In this document: positions 56,191-64,000 of the stretch, in pieces | How positions within the stretch are numbered: the stretch's first letter is position 1 | Layout of the letters: every line of letters starts with the position of its first letter | From: Chitinophaga vietnamensis | Lineage (GTDB): Bacteria; Bacteroidota; Bacteroidia; Chitinophagales; Chitinophagaceae | Assembly: GCF_902167635.1 (NCBI RefSeq) | Contig: NZ_CABHMS010000005.1 | Coordinates: 62,001 to 126,000, forward strand | DNA length: 64,000 bases | Direction: 5' to 3' | The notes under the pieces: generated by a model | The model's database searches: none | What the model was told of the DNA's origin: nothing | What the model saw: the letters and a program-made list of their open reading frames with translations, nothing else | Position numbers and translations under genes: made by a program

Positions 56191-56969
56191 CGCCCCTATG
56201 GGGCGGTACGTTGGTAGCTCGTGTTTTATCTACCAACATTTCGCCCCTACGGGGCGGTATATTGATGGCTCGTGTTTTATCTACCAATATATCGCCCCTA
56301 CGGGGCGGTATATTGATGGCTCGTGTTTTATCTACCAATATATCGCCCCTACGGGGCGGTATATTGATGGCTCGTGTTTTATCTACCAATATATCGCCCC
56401 TACGGGGCGGTATATTGATGGCTCGTGTTTTATCTACCAATATATCGCCCCTACGGGGCGGTATATTGATGGCTCGTGTTTTATCTACCAACATTTCGCC
56501 CCTACGGGGCGGTATATTGATGGCTCGTGTTTTATCTACCAATATATCGCCCCTACGGGGCGGTATATTGATGGCTCGTGTTTTATCTACCAATATATCG
56601 CCCCTACGGGGCGGTATATTGATGGCTCGTGTTTTATCTACCAATATATCGCCCCTACGGGGCGGTATATTGATGGCTCGTGTTTTATCTACCAATATAT
56701 CGCCCCTACGGGGCGGTACGTTGATGGCTCGTGTTTATCTACCAACATTTCGCCCCTACGGGGCGGTATATTGGTAGCTCGTGTTTTGTCTACCAATATT
56801 TCGCCCCTAAAGGGCGGTATATTGATGGCTCGTGTTTTATCTACCAACATTTCGCCCTTACGGAGCGGTATATTGATGGCTCGTGTTTTATCTACCAACA
56901 TTTCGCCCCTACGGGGCGGTATATTGGTAGCTCGCGTTTTGTTTACCAATACCTCGCCCCGTAGGGGCG
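56191..56969. repeat. Tandem array of 16 hairpins, 51-bp period
   Basis: Hairpin cores of the form CGCCCCTACGGGGCG start at 56191, 56242, 56293, 56344, 56395, 56446, 56497, 56548, 56599, 56650, 56701, 56751, 56802, 56853, 56904 and 56955. All intervals are 51 bases except one of 50. Between cores is TATATTGATGGCTCGTGTTT then TATCTACCAATATA, itself partly self-complementary. The last core is the reverse complement form (CGCCCCGTAGGGGCG). Units at the ends differ (CGCCCCTATGGGGCG first; CGCCCCTAAAGGGCG and CGCCCTTACGGAGCG near the end), as in arrays grown by internal duplication. Because 51 is a multiple of 3, several frames on both strands stay open, giving spurious 17-residue-repeat proteins; the 50-base unit breaks them. 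Confidence 0.95.
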
Positions 56970-57013
56970 AGATCCATTTGTTATTCATGAATAACTCCTA
57001 CGGCTATACGTAA

Positions 57014-57484
57014 TTACAAGCCCAGGCCTTTGTTAAGTTTGATCAACAGGCTTTTCAGTTGCGCCATGTCTTTATCTCCCAGGATATCCGTATAGCTATG
57101 CTCCACTTCTTCTACACTTTCGGCAGCGTTGATCACCAGTTTTTTTCCTTTTTCTGTGAGGAAGATCACGCTGGCGCGATTGTCGGTATCGTGCTTGCGG
57201 GAATTGATATAGCCATCTGCTTCCAGGTTCTTCACCACTTTGCTCATGGCCTGTTTGGAGATACGGGCTTTGCGCGCCAGGTCGTTGTTGATAGTTCCAT
57301 GTGCATCGATGTTAATCAACAGCACCATATCGCCCAGCTTGAAATCCCGGTAGCCGCGTTCCTGTAGTTTTTCCGTGATCTGGTTGTCCATGTCTTTTTT
57401 CAGCAGATTGATCAGCCTGGCCAGGCTATGGGGACGTTTGGCCATGCAGGCTTCGTAACGCGCATCAATTGAATTGCTCATCAA
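57014..57484 (-). CDS. MarR-family transcriptional regulator
   Basis: 156 residues, normal for MarR. Winged HTH: GTINNDLARKARISKQAMSK, VVKNLEADGYINSRKHDTDN, RASVIFLTEKGKK. N-terminal helices (PHSLARLINLLKKDMDNQI) and the C-terminal helices form the dimer interface. It binds small palindromes and typically responds to phenolic or oxidative signals; here the ligand is unknown. It sits between the hairpin array and a divergently read small-RNA candidate; an imperfect palindrome GTCAACTAATTTGTC at 57542-57556 overlaps the -33 element of that promoter and may be its operator. Confidence 0.9.
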   Translation of the reverse strand: MMSNSIDARYEACMAKRPHSLARLINLLKKDMDNQITEKLQERGYRDFKLGDMVLLINIDAHGTINNDLARKARISKQAMSKVVKNLEADGYINSRKHDTDNRASVIFLTEKGKKLVINAAESVEEVEHSYTDILGDKDMAQLKSLLIKLNKGLGL

Positions 57485-57550
57485 GTGTCGTTATAGGTTT
57501 AGTACTGTAATGCTACGAAAATATTTAGAATCTGGAAAAAAGTCAACTAA

Positions 57551-57582
57551 TTTGTCTATTTGGTAATCTTGGTTTACCTTTG
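57551..57582 (+). promoter_or_regulatory. Consensus promoter of a candidate small RNA
   Basis: TTTG (57551-57554), 20 bases, TACCTTTG (57575-57582): an exact fit to the Bacteroidota -33/-7 consensus. No coding gene follows on this strand. Confidence 0.7.
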
Positions 57583-57587
57583 TGGGT

Positions 57588-57712
57588 AATAAGGTAAGTC
57601 AATATTACGCAAGGCATTAATTACTGACTGGAATTGATGATAAGAATGAGCTAAATTGTTTTCGTAGTGTGTTTCAATACCCCGGTGTTTTTTCAGCACC
57701 GGGTTTATTTTT
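57588..57712 (+). ncRNA. Candidate small RNA with terminator
   Basis: From the predicted start near 57588 to an intrinsic terminator: CCCGGTG (57681-57687), 9-base loop, CACCGGG (57697-57703), then TTTATTTTTT. Length about 110-125 bases. The only frame in it is five codons (57638 region), so it is probably not translated. Target and family unknown; not recognised as 6S, tmRNA, SRP or RNase P RNA. Confidence 0.5.
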
Positions 57713-57716
57713 TCCC

Positions 57717-57804
57717 GCAAAGAAGCAAAGAAGCAAAGGCGCAAAGCAATATAGATCGAAGTGGATCTTTGTTACTTTGCGCCTTTGCTTCTTTGCGTCT
57801 TTGC
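57717..57804. repeat. Inverted repeat of GCAAAG words
   Basis: 57717-57746 pairs with 57775-57804 at 29 of 30 positions; arms are GCAAAGAAGC-type word repeats. Begins five bases after the small-RNA terminator. The rest of 57805-57980 shows nothing more. Confidence 0.85.
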
Positions 57805-57980
57805 TGGAAATATTCTTCTTTCAAAATATATAAAGCAGCGGTATTTGCAGCTGTAATTAGCGGTTACAGTGTGATCTTATCAACTACGCTTTCTGCTTTG
57901 GTGTAACATCTCAGTCCGACGATGGTATTGCTGATCCCCACCTTGAAACTTTGTGCAGACCTGATGTTGGTAGACGTCAG

Positions 57981-59147
57981 TCAATCAGAGCCTAAAGCCC
58001 CGGCTATACCCGCTTCCAGGCCACGCAGTTCTGCCAGGCCGCGCAGGCGGCCGATAGCGCTGTAACCGGGATTGGTTTTCTTATGCAGGTCGTCCAGCAT
58101 CTGGTGCCCATGATCCGGGCGCATCGGGATGGATACGTGACGGCGTTTCATAGTAAGCAGGATGTTCTTCACTACATTGAACATATCCACATCTCCTTCG
58201 AGGTGATTAGCCTCATGGAAATTGCCCAGTGCATCGCGTTGGGTGCTGCGCAGATGAATGAAATGGATATGATCGCCGAGACGGTCTACCATGCCTGGCA
58301 GGTCATTATCGGCGCGTACGCCGTAAGAGCCGGTGCAGAAACACAGGCCGTTGGATTTATAGGGCGCCGCTGCCAGCAGTTCTTTGGCATCCTGTTCTGT
58401 GCTCACTACGCGTGGCAAGCCGAAGATGGGGAAGGGAGGATCATCCGGATGGATGGCCAGTTTCACGCCCGCTTCTTCTGCTACGGGAGCGATCTGTTGC
58501 AGGAAATAGAAGAGATGCAGTTTCAGCTGGGTAGCGTCGATGTTTTTGTATTTGTCCAGCGCCGCCTGGAATTTCTCCAGCGTGAAGCTCTCTTCGGAGC
58601 CGGGCAGGCCGGCGATGATGTTCTTTTGCAGCAATGCCTTCTCTTCGTTGGTCATGCTGTCGAAATGTTCTTTGGCGCGGGCGATATCTTCATCGCTGTA
58701 ATCTTTCTCCGCGTTGGGCCTTGCGAGCATAAAGAGGTCGAAGGCCATGTAGGCTGCTTTCTCGAAGCGCAGGGCTTTGGAGCCGTCGGCCACCGTATAC
58801 GAGAGATCGGTGCGGGTCCAGTCCAGCACCGGCATGAAGTTATACGTCACGGTTTTGATACCGCAGGCGGCGAGGTTGCGCAAGGTTTGCTGATAGTGGG
58901 CAATATAATCCCGGAACCGGCCGCTCTGTGTTTTGATATCTTCGTGTACCGGCACGCTCTCCACTACCGACCAGGTAAGGCCCGCCGCTTCTATCGCTGT
59001 TTTTCTCTGTAAAATCTCCTCCTTCGTCCACACCGTTCCGTTAGGCACATGGTGCAATGCTGTGACGATGCCGGTAGCTCCTGCCTGTTTGATATCAGAC
59101 AAACTCACCGGATCATCAGGCCCGAACCAACGCCATGTCTGTTCCAT
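57981..59147 (-). CDS. uxuA: Mannonate dehydratase
   Basis: Converts D-mannonate to 2-keto-3-deoxygluconate in the cytosol, the dehydration step of D-glucuronate catabolism. 388 residues from ATG 59147 ([13 protein letters not shown]); a start three codons earlier is possible. Landmarks: [13 protein letters not shown] near residue 27, [16 protein letters not shown] near residue 117, [17 protein letters not shown] near residue 230, [12 protein letters not shown] near residue 275, and [12 protein letters not shown] near residue 345, the metal-binding site. It would handle uronic acid released by the lyase at 52194. It has its own promoter and is separated from the glycerate kinase by a terminator. 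Confidence 0.95.
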   Translation of the reverse strand: MEQTWRWFGPDDPVSLSDIKQAGATGIVTALHHVPNGTVWTKEEILQRKTAIEAAGLTWSVVESVPVHEDIKTQSGRFRDYIAHYQQTLRNLAACGIKTVTYNFMPVLDWTRTDLSYTVADGSKALRFEKAAYMAFDLFMLARPNAEKDYSDEDIARAKEHFDSMTNEEKALLQKNIIAGLPGSEESFTLEKFQAALDKYKNIDATQLKLHLFYFLQQIAPVAEEAGVKLAIHPDDPPFPIFGLPRVVSTEQDAKELLAAAPYKSNGLCFCTGSYGVRADNDLPGMVDRLGDHIHFIHLRSTQRDALGNFHEANHLEGDVDMFNVVKNILLTMKRRHVSIPMRPDHGHQMLDDLHKKTNPGYSAIGRLRGLAELRGLEAGIAGALGSD

Positions 59148-59201
59148 TCTCAGCATAATGCAATTGGGTTTATATCTCTAATAACTTATTGATCCAAACC
59201 C

Positions 59202-59232
59202 CAAAAATAAAATCTCTCTGCACATATACAAA
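59202..59232 (-). promoter_or_regulatory. Promoter of uxuA
   Basis: On the minus strand TTTG (59229-59232), 19 bases, TATTTTTG (59202-59209): full agreement with the consensus. Leader about 45-50 bases. Confidence 0.75.
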
Positions 59233-59249
59233 CTTTATGTGGAAGAAAA

Positions 59250-59263
59250 AGCGGAGAACCGCT
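59250..59263 (-). terminator. Short terminator after glycerate kinase
   Basis: AGCGG (59250-59254), 4-base loop, CCGCT (59259-59263); on the minus strand followed by TTTTTCTTCC. Twenty bases after the kinase stop. The stem is short, so efficiency may be moderate. Confidence 0.55.
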
Positions 59264-59282
59264 ACCAGCAAGGATAGCGAGT

Positions 59283-60602
59283 TTATGCCTTCGCTGTAAT
59301 GAGCAGGATCATCAGGTCCATTACATTCGTTTGCGTAGGACCGGTGATGAGGAGTCCACCTGTTTGATGGAAGAAATGCCAGGCATCGTTGTTGTCGAGA
59401 AAGTCATTAGCATGGAGATGAAGGGCTTTGGCTTCCTTTAACGTATAGCCGTTAACGATAGCGCCGGCGGCATCGGTGGGGCCGTCGGTACCATCGGTGC
59501 CGGCGCTCAGGAGGGTGATATTTGTTTGTCCTTCCAGCGCAATCGCCGCTGCCAGCGCGAGTTCCTGGTTACGGCCTCCTTTGCCGGTACCGCGGATGGT
59601 GACGGTAGTTTCCCCGCCTGCCAGCAGGCAGGCCGGCAAAGGGCCTTGATAGTCCATCGCTGTTTGTACCAGCTGCCGGGCTACCTGGCGCGCTTCTCCG
59701 CTAAGATCATCCTGCAATAAGCGCGTATGATACCCCAGGCTGCGCGCCTTGCTGGCAGCTGCTTTCAGGGCAATGCGGTTGGTGCCTGCGAGGATGTTGT
59801 GTACATGCTCCCACGGTGCGTTGCCCGCCTTGGGCGTGTCGGGGATGCGGCCTGCGAGACCGTCTTCAATATGTTGCAGCAAAGGCTGCGGCATTTTTTG
59901 GGTGAGATGATATTTTTGGAGAATGTGCAGGGTGTCTGCAAAGGTGCCAGGGTCGGGCACTGCAGGGCCTGAGCCGATCACGTTGAGCTGGTCACCCACC
60001 ACATCGCTGAGGATGATGGTGTACAAAGTGGCCGGATATATTTGCTGTGCGAGCTGACCGCCTTTGATATGAGAGAGATGTTTCCGCACGGTATTTATTT
60101 CGCTGATGTCGGCGCCGCTTTGCAGCAGCAACTCAAAGAGCGCCTGCACTTCCTGCAAGGAACCGCCGGCCGGAACATCGGCCAGCAGCGCGGAAGCGCC
60201 GCCTGATAACAAAAATATCACTACGTCGGCAGCTTGCAGGTGTTGCAGCTGTGCGAGCAATCTCACGGTGGCGGCTACACTGTTTTCGTCCGGCACTGGA
60301 TGGCCTGCTTCCAGCAGTTCGATGTGCGCTAACGGTAACGCATGTCCGTACTTGGTAACAACAAACCCGCTGAGCGGGAAATGCGGCGATACCACCCGCT
60401 CCAGCTCCTGTGCCATGGCGGCTGCGGCTTTGCCTGCGCCCACCACCACGATGCGCGCCCCTGGCGATAATACCACGGCTTCGCTATTGAGGTAAAGCGT
60501 GCCATCTTTTACCTGCACAGTATCCCGGATCAGCCGTTGCGGATGTACCGCCGCTACCGCATGCCGGAAAATAGAAACGATATCTTGCTCAGGGTGTACC
60601 AT
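59283..60602 (-). CDS. Glycerate kinase, MOFRL family (type II, glycerate 2-kinase)
   Basis: 439 residues. The DUF4147 N-terminal domain (VVVGAGKAAAAMAQELE near residue 50, LLSGGASALLADVPAGG near residue 130, INTVRKHLSHIKGGQLA near residue 160) and the MOFRL C-terminal domain (LLAGGETTVTIRGTGKGGRN, LSAGTDGTDGPTDAAGAIV) are both present. It phosphorylates D-glycerate to 2-phosphoglycerate, feeding glycolysis; members were formerly called hydroxypyruvate reductase. Fits with sugar-acid catabolism beside uxuA. The start ATG is three bases inside a 42-bp palindrome's edge, so its 5' leader can fold strongly. Confidence 0.92.
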   Translation of the reverse strand: MVHPEQDIVSIFRHAVAAVHPQRLIRDTVQVKDGTLYLNSEAVVLSPGARIVVVGAGKAAAAMAQELERVVSPHFPLSGFVVTKYGHALPLAHIELLEAGHPVPDENSVAATVRLLAQLQHLQAADVVIFLLSGGASALLADVPAGGSLQEVQALFELLLQSGADISEINTVRKHLSHIKGGQLAQQIYPATLYTIILSDVVGDQLNVIGSGPAVPDPGTFADTLHILQKYHLTQKMPQPLLQHIEDGLAGRIPDTPKAGNAPWEHVHNILAGTNRIALKAAASKARSLGYHTRLLQDDLSGEARQVARQLVQTAMDYQGPLPACLLAGGETTVTIRGTGKGGRNQELALAAAIALEGQTNITLLSAGTDGTDGPTDAAGAIVNGYTLKEAKALHLHANDFLDNNDAWHFFHQTGGLLITGPTQTNVMDLMILLITAKA

Positions 60603-60605
60603 AAA

Positions 60606-60705
60606 AAATTACGGATTACGAATTAAGAATTACGGAGTTGTGGGAAGGTCATCATTTGCTTATCTTCCCACAACTCCGTAATTCTTAATTCGTAATCCGT
60701 AATTT
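60606..60705. repeat. Perfect 42-bp inverted repeat upstream of glycerate kinase
   Basis: 60606-60647 is the exact reverse complement of 60664-60705, loop 16 bases. The arms contain the word AATTACGGATTACGAATTAA plus a unique tip (GGAGTTGTGGGAAG). It fills most of the gap between the Spy-like gene and the kinase. Confidence 0.9.
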
Positions 60706-60718
60706 AAAGTTTTTTGAA

Positions 60719-61144
60719 TTATTGCGTTCTGGCTTCTTTCTTCTGCCTTTTCTTCTCCATCTTGGCTTCCAGGTGTTCTTTCTTGCGCAGCTCCCAGTCG
60801 TTCCAACGTTTGTATTGCGATGCGGTGAGCACAGATTTAAAGCGCTGGCTGCGCTCATTGTTCAAGGCTTTCACCTGTAGCATCCGTTCCTTGTGCGTGA
60901 GGGATTTGTTTTTCCGCAGCTCGTCCATGCGGCGAACGATATCGCTGTTGATCGCATAGATCTCTTTATCCTGATCTTTGTTGAGTCCCAGCTGGCGTGA
61001 GATCTTGTCGCTCATTTTATCGGCTCTTCCTTCCACGCTCCAGCGGCCTTTTACATCGCTGCTATCCTGCGCGCGGGCGCCGGTGGCGGCGCCTGTCAGC
61101 AAGCCTGCGAGGAGTAACAGGGTATAGATGGAAAATATCTTCAT
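60719..61144 (-). CDS. Secreted Spy/CpxP-like small helical protein
   Basis: 141 residues with a signal peptide (FSIYTLLLLAGLLTGAATGARA). The mature protein is helical and highly charged: LGLNKDQDKEIYAINSDIVR, LTHKERMLQVKALNNERSQR, VLTASQYKRW. The repeated L-T/N-x-x-Q pattern (LNKDQ, LTASQ) is that of LTXXQ (Spy/CpxP) periplasmic proteins, which act as chaperone or envelope-stress sensors in other bacteria. The tail KKEHLEAKMEKKRQKKE is strongly basic. Assignment is moderate because the family is short and diverse. A perfect -7 element lies 26 bases upstream. Confidence 0.7.
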   Translation of the reverse strand: MKIFSIYTLLLLAGLLTGAATGARAQDSSDVKGRWSVEGRADKMSDKISRQLGLNKDQDKEIYAINSDIVRRMDELRKNKSLTHKERMLQVKALNNERSQRFKSVLTASQYKRWNDWELRKKEHLEAKMEKKRQKKEARTQ

Positions 61145-61169
61145 AGCATATCTGATTAATGAATATAAA

Positions 61170-61177
61170 CAAACATA
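61170..61177 (-). promoter_or_regulatory. -7 element of the Spy-like gene
   Basis: On the minus strand TATGTTTG fits TAnnTTTG; a TTTG lies 16 bases further upstream, closer than usual. Confidence 0.5.
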
Positions 61178-61353
61178 ACGGCCAAATGCCTTTCAAATTA
61201 TCCCTTTTTCGTGTTAATCCAAAACCATACATCCCGGAAAACCGGTACAAGTTTGATACCACTCATAAAAAAAATCGATTTTTACTTAGAGCGGCCTGTA
61301 TCATTTCCTAAATTTAACCGCAACTAAGTCTGAATCGCTATAAAAAACTTTAC

Positions 61354-64000
61354 ATGAAAAAAGCTTTTGAGAAACCCGGAGCGGCTCCGCTGTTCCGCGG
61401 ACTGGCCCTAGCCATTAACAGGCATCGCGGCAAATCCATGCTGCTGGCGCTGTTATTGGCAGGCACCTATGCCAGCGCCCAGGAAACGTTTCCTGTTAAT
61501 GGCATCGCCGATCCACATGAAGGCTGCTTTGCCTTCACACATGCCACTATTGTCAGAGATGCGCAAACCACCCTCTCCAATGCTACGCTCGTGATCCGCG
61601 ATGGCAAGATTGTAGCCGCCGATGCCAATGCCGCCATCCCGAAAGATGCAGTGATAGTGGATTGCAAAGGCAAGTACATCTATCCCTCTTTCATTGACCT
61701 GTACAGCAACTATGGCCTCGGCGAAGCCAAAAGAGGCGGGTCGGCCTGGAATGCGCCACCACAGTTCCTTTCCAACACCAAAGGCGCTTATGGCTGGAAT
61801 CAGGCCATCCGGAGTGAAGTGAATGCGGCATCCCTTTTTGTAACAGACGATAGCAAAGCCGCCACCCTCCGTGAAGCCGGTTTCGGCACAGTGCTCACCC
61901 AGCAGCAGGATGGCATTGCGCGCGGCACCGCGGCTCTCGTTACCCTCGCCTCCGACCGCGAGAACAAAGTGATCATCCGGGAAAAGGCCGCAGCCGCCTA
62001 CTCTTTTGATAAAGGCAGCTCTACGCAAAACTATCCTAACTCCCTCATGGGATCTATCGCGCTGCTGCGACAAACCTACCTGGATGCACAATGGTATAAA
62101 TCACAACCCGCCAAAGAGGGCGTGAACCTCAGCTTGCAGGCATGGAACGAAAACCAGCAACTGCCGCAGCTTTTCGCGGTATCAGATAAATGGGATGCCC
62201 TGCGCGCCGACAAGATCGGCGATGAATTTGGCGTGCAATATATCATCAAAGCCGGTGGTAACGAATACCAGCGCATGAAGGAAATGGCCGCTACCAAAGC
62301 CACTTTCATCCTGCCGCTCAACTTCCCCGGCGCCATCGATGTAGAAGACCCGGCGGATGCGCGTTACGTGTCGCTGGCCGATATGAAGAACTGGGAAATG
62401 GCGCCCTCCGAGCCCGCCGCCTTCGAAAAGGCCAATATCCCCTTCTGCCTCACCGCAGCCGATATCAAAGATGTGAAAACCTTCCTCTCGCAAGTGCGCA
62501 AAGCCATCGATTATGGCCTCAGCGAACAGAAAGCCCTGGAAGCGCTTACCAAAACGCCTGCTACCACCCTGAAAATCTACGACAAGGTAGGTAGCCTGGA
62601 ACCCGGCAAGCTGGCCAATTTCCTCATCACTTCTGCTCCCCTGTTCCGCGACAATACCGTTGTGTTACAGAACTGGGTACAGGGCAACCGGTATGTGATC
62701 AAGGAAGATGGATGGAAAGATATCCGCGGCACTTATACGCTCACCTTCACGCCTGGCAACAGCTACACCATCGAGGTGAAAGGCACGGCCACCGCGCCTT
62801 TGGTGTCCGTACTGCAAAAAGATACTTTATCCGGAAAGATAGATGTGAACAACAAACTGATCACACTTTCATTCCCCCTGCAAAAAAATGGCAGCGCAGT
62901 ACGCCTCAGTGGTATGGTCGGCGACAACAGCTGGACCGGTACCGGCACTGATACTACTGGCGCCATCGTAAGATGGAATGCCGCATTCGTAAAGGCTTTG
63001 CCGGAGAAAGCCGATTCCGCAAAGAAGAAAGCGCCCATCGATGCCGGCCCGCTCTACTTCCCCTTCAATGGCTATGGCTGGGATAAATTACCGCAGCAAC
63101 AGGATATCCTCATCAAAAATGCAACGGTATGGACCAATGAAAAAGAAGGCAAGCTGGAAAATACTGATGTGTTGATCCGCAGTGGCAAGATCGCGCAGGT
63201 AGGCAAAGGCCTCGCAGCCGGAAATGCCCGCGTGATCGACGGTACAGGCAAACATGTGACTGCCGGTATTATCGATGAGCATTCACATATCGCCATCTCG
63301 AAAGGCGTCAATGAATCTTCCCAATCTGTTACCTCGGAAGTTCGTATAGCCGATGTCGTTAACCCGGATGATATCAACATCTATCGTCAGCTCAGTGGCG
63401 GCGTTACCGCCTCGCACCTGTTGCACGGCAGCGCCAATGCCATCGGTGGACAGTCGCAGCTGGTGAAACTCCGCTGGGGACAGAACGCTGAAGAGATGAA
63501 GGTAGCTGGATGGGACCCCTTCATCAAATTCGCGCTGGGCGAAAACGTGAAACAATCCAACTGGGGCGAGCGTAACACCGTTCGTTTCCCGCAAACAAGG
63601 ATGGGCGTGGAACAGATCTATATGGATGCGTTTACCCGTGCCCGTGACTATGAGCAACAAGGCCCCGGCAAGCGCCGCGACCTGGAGCTGGACGCCCTCG
63701 TGGAGATCCTCCACCATAAACGTTTTATCACCTGTCACTCCTATGTACAGAGCGAGATCAACATGTTGATGCATGTGGCAGATACTTTCCATTTCCATGT
63801 AAACACCTTTACGCATATCCTCGAAGGGTATAAAGTGGCCGACAAGATGAAGGCCCATGGCGCCGGCGCCGGCACCTTCGCCGACTGGTGGGCATACAAA
63901 ATGGAAGTACAGGACGCCATCCCCACCAATGCCGCTATCATGAGCCAGGTGGGAGTAGTCACGGCAATCAATTCCGACGACGCTGAAATGGCACGCCGCC
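61354..64000 (+). CDS. Tandem amidohydrolase, exported (3' truncated)
   Basis: Open frame of 882 codons running off the window. Begins MKKAFEKPGAAPL with a hydrophobic segment (SMLLALLLAGTYASA) at residues ~30-45, so exported. First amidohydrolase-like domain (~50-430): ATLVIRDGKIVAADAN, then YPSFIDLYSNYG where the HxH metal motif is replaced, and the C-terminal LEPGKLANFLI. A beta-sandwich (~445-530) follows, then a second amidohydrolase domain (from ~590): DVLIRSGKIAQVGKG, GIIDEHSHI with HxH intact, FITCHSY, FTHILEGY and INSDDAEMARR holding the expected metal residues. So only the second domain looks catalytic. This layout occurs in Bacteroidota imidazolonepropionase-like proteins; substrate unknown. 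Confidence 0.88.
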   Translation, partial: MKKAFEKPGAAPLFRGLALAINRHRGKSMLLALLLAGTYASAQETFPVNGIADPHEGCFAFTHATIVRDAQTTLSNATLVIRDGKIVAADANAAIPKDAVIVDCKGKYIYPSFIDLYSNYGLGEAKRGGSAWNAPPQFLSNTKGAYGWNQAIRSEVNAASLFVTDDSKAATLREAGFGTVLTQQQDGIARGTAALVTLASDRENKVIIREKAAAAYSFDKGSSTQNYPNSLMGSIALLRQTYLDAQWYKSQPAKEGVNLSLQAWNENQQLPQLFAVSDKWDALRADKIGDEFGVQYIIKAGGNEYQRMKEMAATKATFILPLNFPGAIDVEDPADARYVSLADMKNWEMAPSEPAAFEKANIPFCLTAADIKDVKTFLSQVRKAIDYGLSEQKALEALTKTPATTLKIYDKVGSLEPGKLANFLITSAPLFRDNTVVLQNWVQGNRYVIKEDGWKDIRGTYTLTFTPGNSYTIEVKGTATAPLVSVLQKDTLSGKIDVNNKLITLSFPLQKNGSAVRLSGMVGDNSWTGTGTDTTGAIVRWNAAFVKALPEKADSAKKKAPIDAGPLYFPFNGYGWDKLPQQQDILIKNATVWTNEKEGKLENTDVLIRSGKIAQVGKGLAAGNARVIDGTGKHVTAGIIDEHSHIAISKGVNESSQSVTSEVRIADVVNPDDINIYRQLSGGVTASHLLHGSANAIGGQSQLVKLRWGQNAEEMKVAGWDPFIKFALGENVKQSNWGERNTVRFPQTRMGVEQIYMDAFTRARDYEQQGPGKRRDLELDALVEILHHKRFITCHSYVQSEINMLMHVADTFHFHVNTFTHILEGYKVADKMKAHGAGAGTFADWWAYKMEVQDAIPTNAAIMSQVGVVTAINSDDAEMARR

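Noticed and set aside
56191-56969. CRISPR array
   Set aside because: The spacers are identical as well as the repeats, the period is filled by one repeated unit, and no cas gene is present.
56165-57013. Long open frames through the hairpin array on both strands (17-residue repeats such as SCFIYQYIAPTGRYIDG)
   Set aside because: They exist because 51 is a multiple of three; several frames are open at once, one 50-base unit breaks the phase, and there is no start context or domain.

Overview
The window looks like chromosomal DNA of a Bacteroidota member, most like the Chitinophaga group. Evidence: two SusC/SusD pairs, a FecR-type anti-sigma factor, promoters of the Bacteroidota form (TTTG, 19-21 bases, TAnnTTTG), few Shine-Dalgarno sites, many secreted glycoside hydrolases, and a CHB_HEX-type chitobiase. 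The genus is an inference. No rRNA, tRNA, CRISPR array, phage or intact insertion sequence was seen.

Layout. 1-4.7 kb: end of ppc, then gnd-zwf-pgl (oxidative pentose phosphate branch). 4.8-7.1 kb: an amidohydrolase converging on an FMN/Fe-S glutamate-synthase-like protein. 7.2-16.4 kb: a secreted protein, a GH20 hexosaminidase, a CBM9/DUF5916 outer-membrane protein followed by an unusual 7TM sensor fused to a transposase-type zinc ribbon/HTH, and a thioredoxin-fold protein without CXXC. 16.6-22.8 kb: small regulators, a VirJ/AcvB-like hydrolase with MprF (aminoacyl-phospholipid turnover), and a TetR/UspA pair sharing an operator. 22.8-28.7 kb: a small polysaccharide utilization locus (SusC-SusD-GH30, probably beta-glucan) on the minus strand.

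29.6-53.4 kb is a large plus-strand degradation region: GH29, an unassigned 722-residue enzyme, GH29, a sulfatase, a LuxR-type regulator, SusC-SusD, a FAS1-like lipoprotein, then a tight operon GH2-GH95-GH29-GH36-alginate_lyase-family lyase. The contents point to a branched, fucosylated, galactose- and uronate-containing, probably sulfated glycan. LacI-type palindromes (GCAAnCGnTTGC) occur upstream of SusC and directly before GH2, suggesting common control by a LacI-family regulator not in the window.

53.5-57.5 kb is the oddest part: a single polypeptide with sigma-factor, anti-sigma-like, membrane and TPR parts, a divergent FecR, and then 16 hairpins at a 51-bp period that keep reading frames open without being genes. 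Next come a MarR regulator and a candidate small RNA. 58-64 kb: uxuA, a glycerate kinase, a Spy/CpxP-like secreted protein, and the first 882 codons of a tandem amidohydrolase cut by the window end.

Several intergenic gaps hold long, nearly perfect inverted repeats made of short repeated words, each with a different sequence; this is a recurrent feature of the region.
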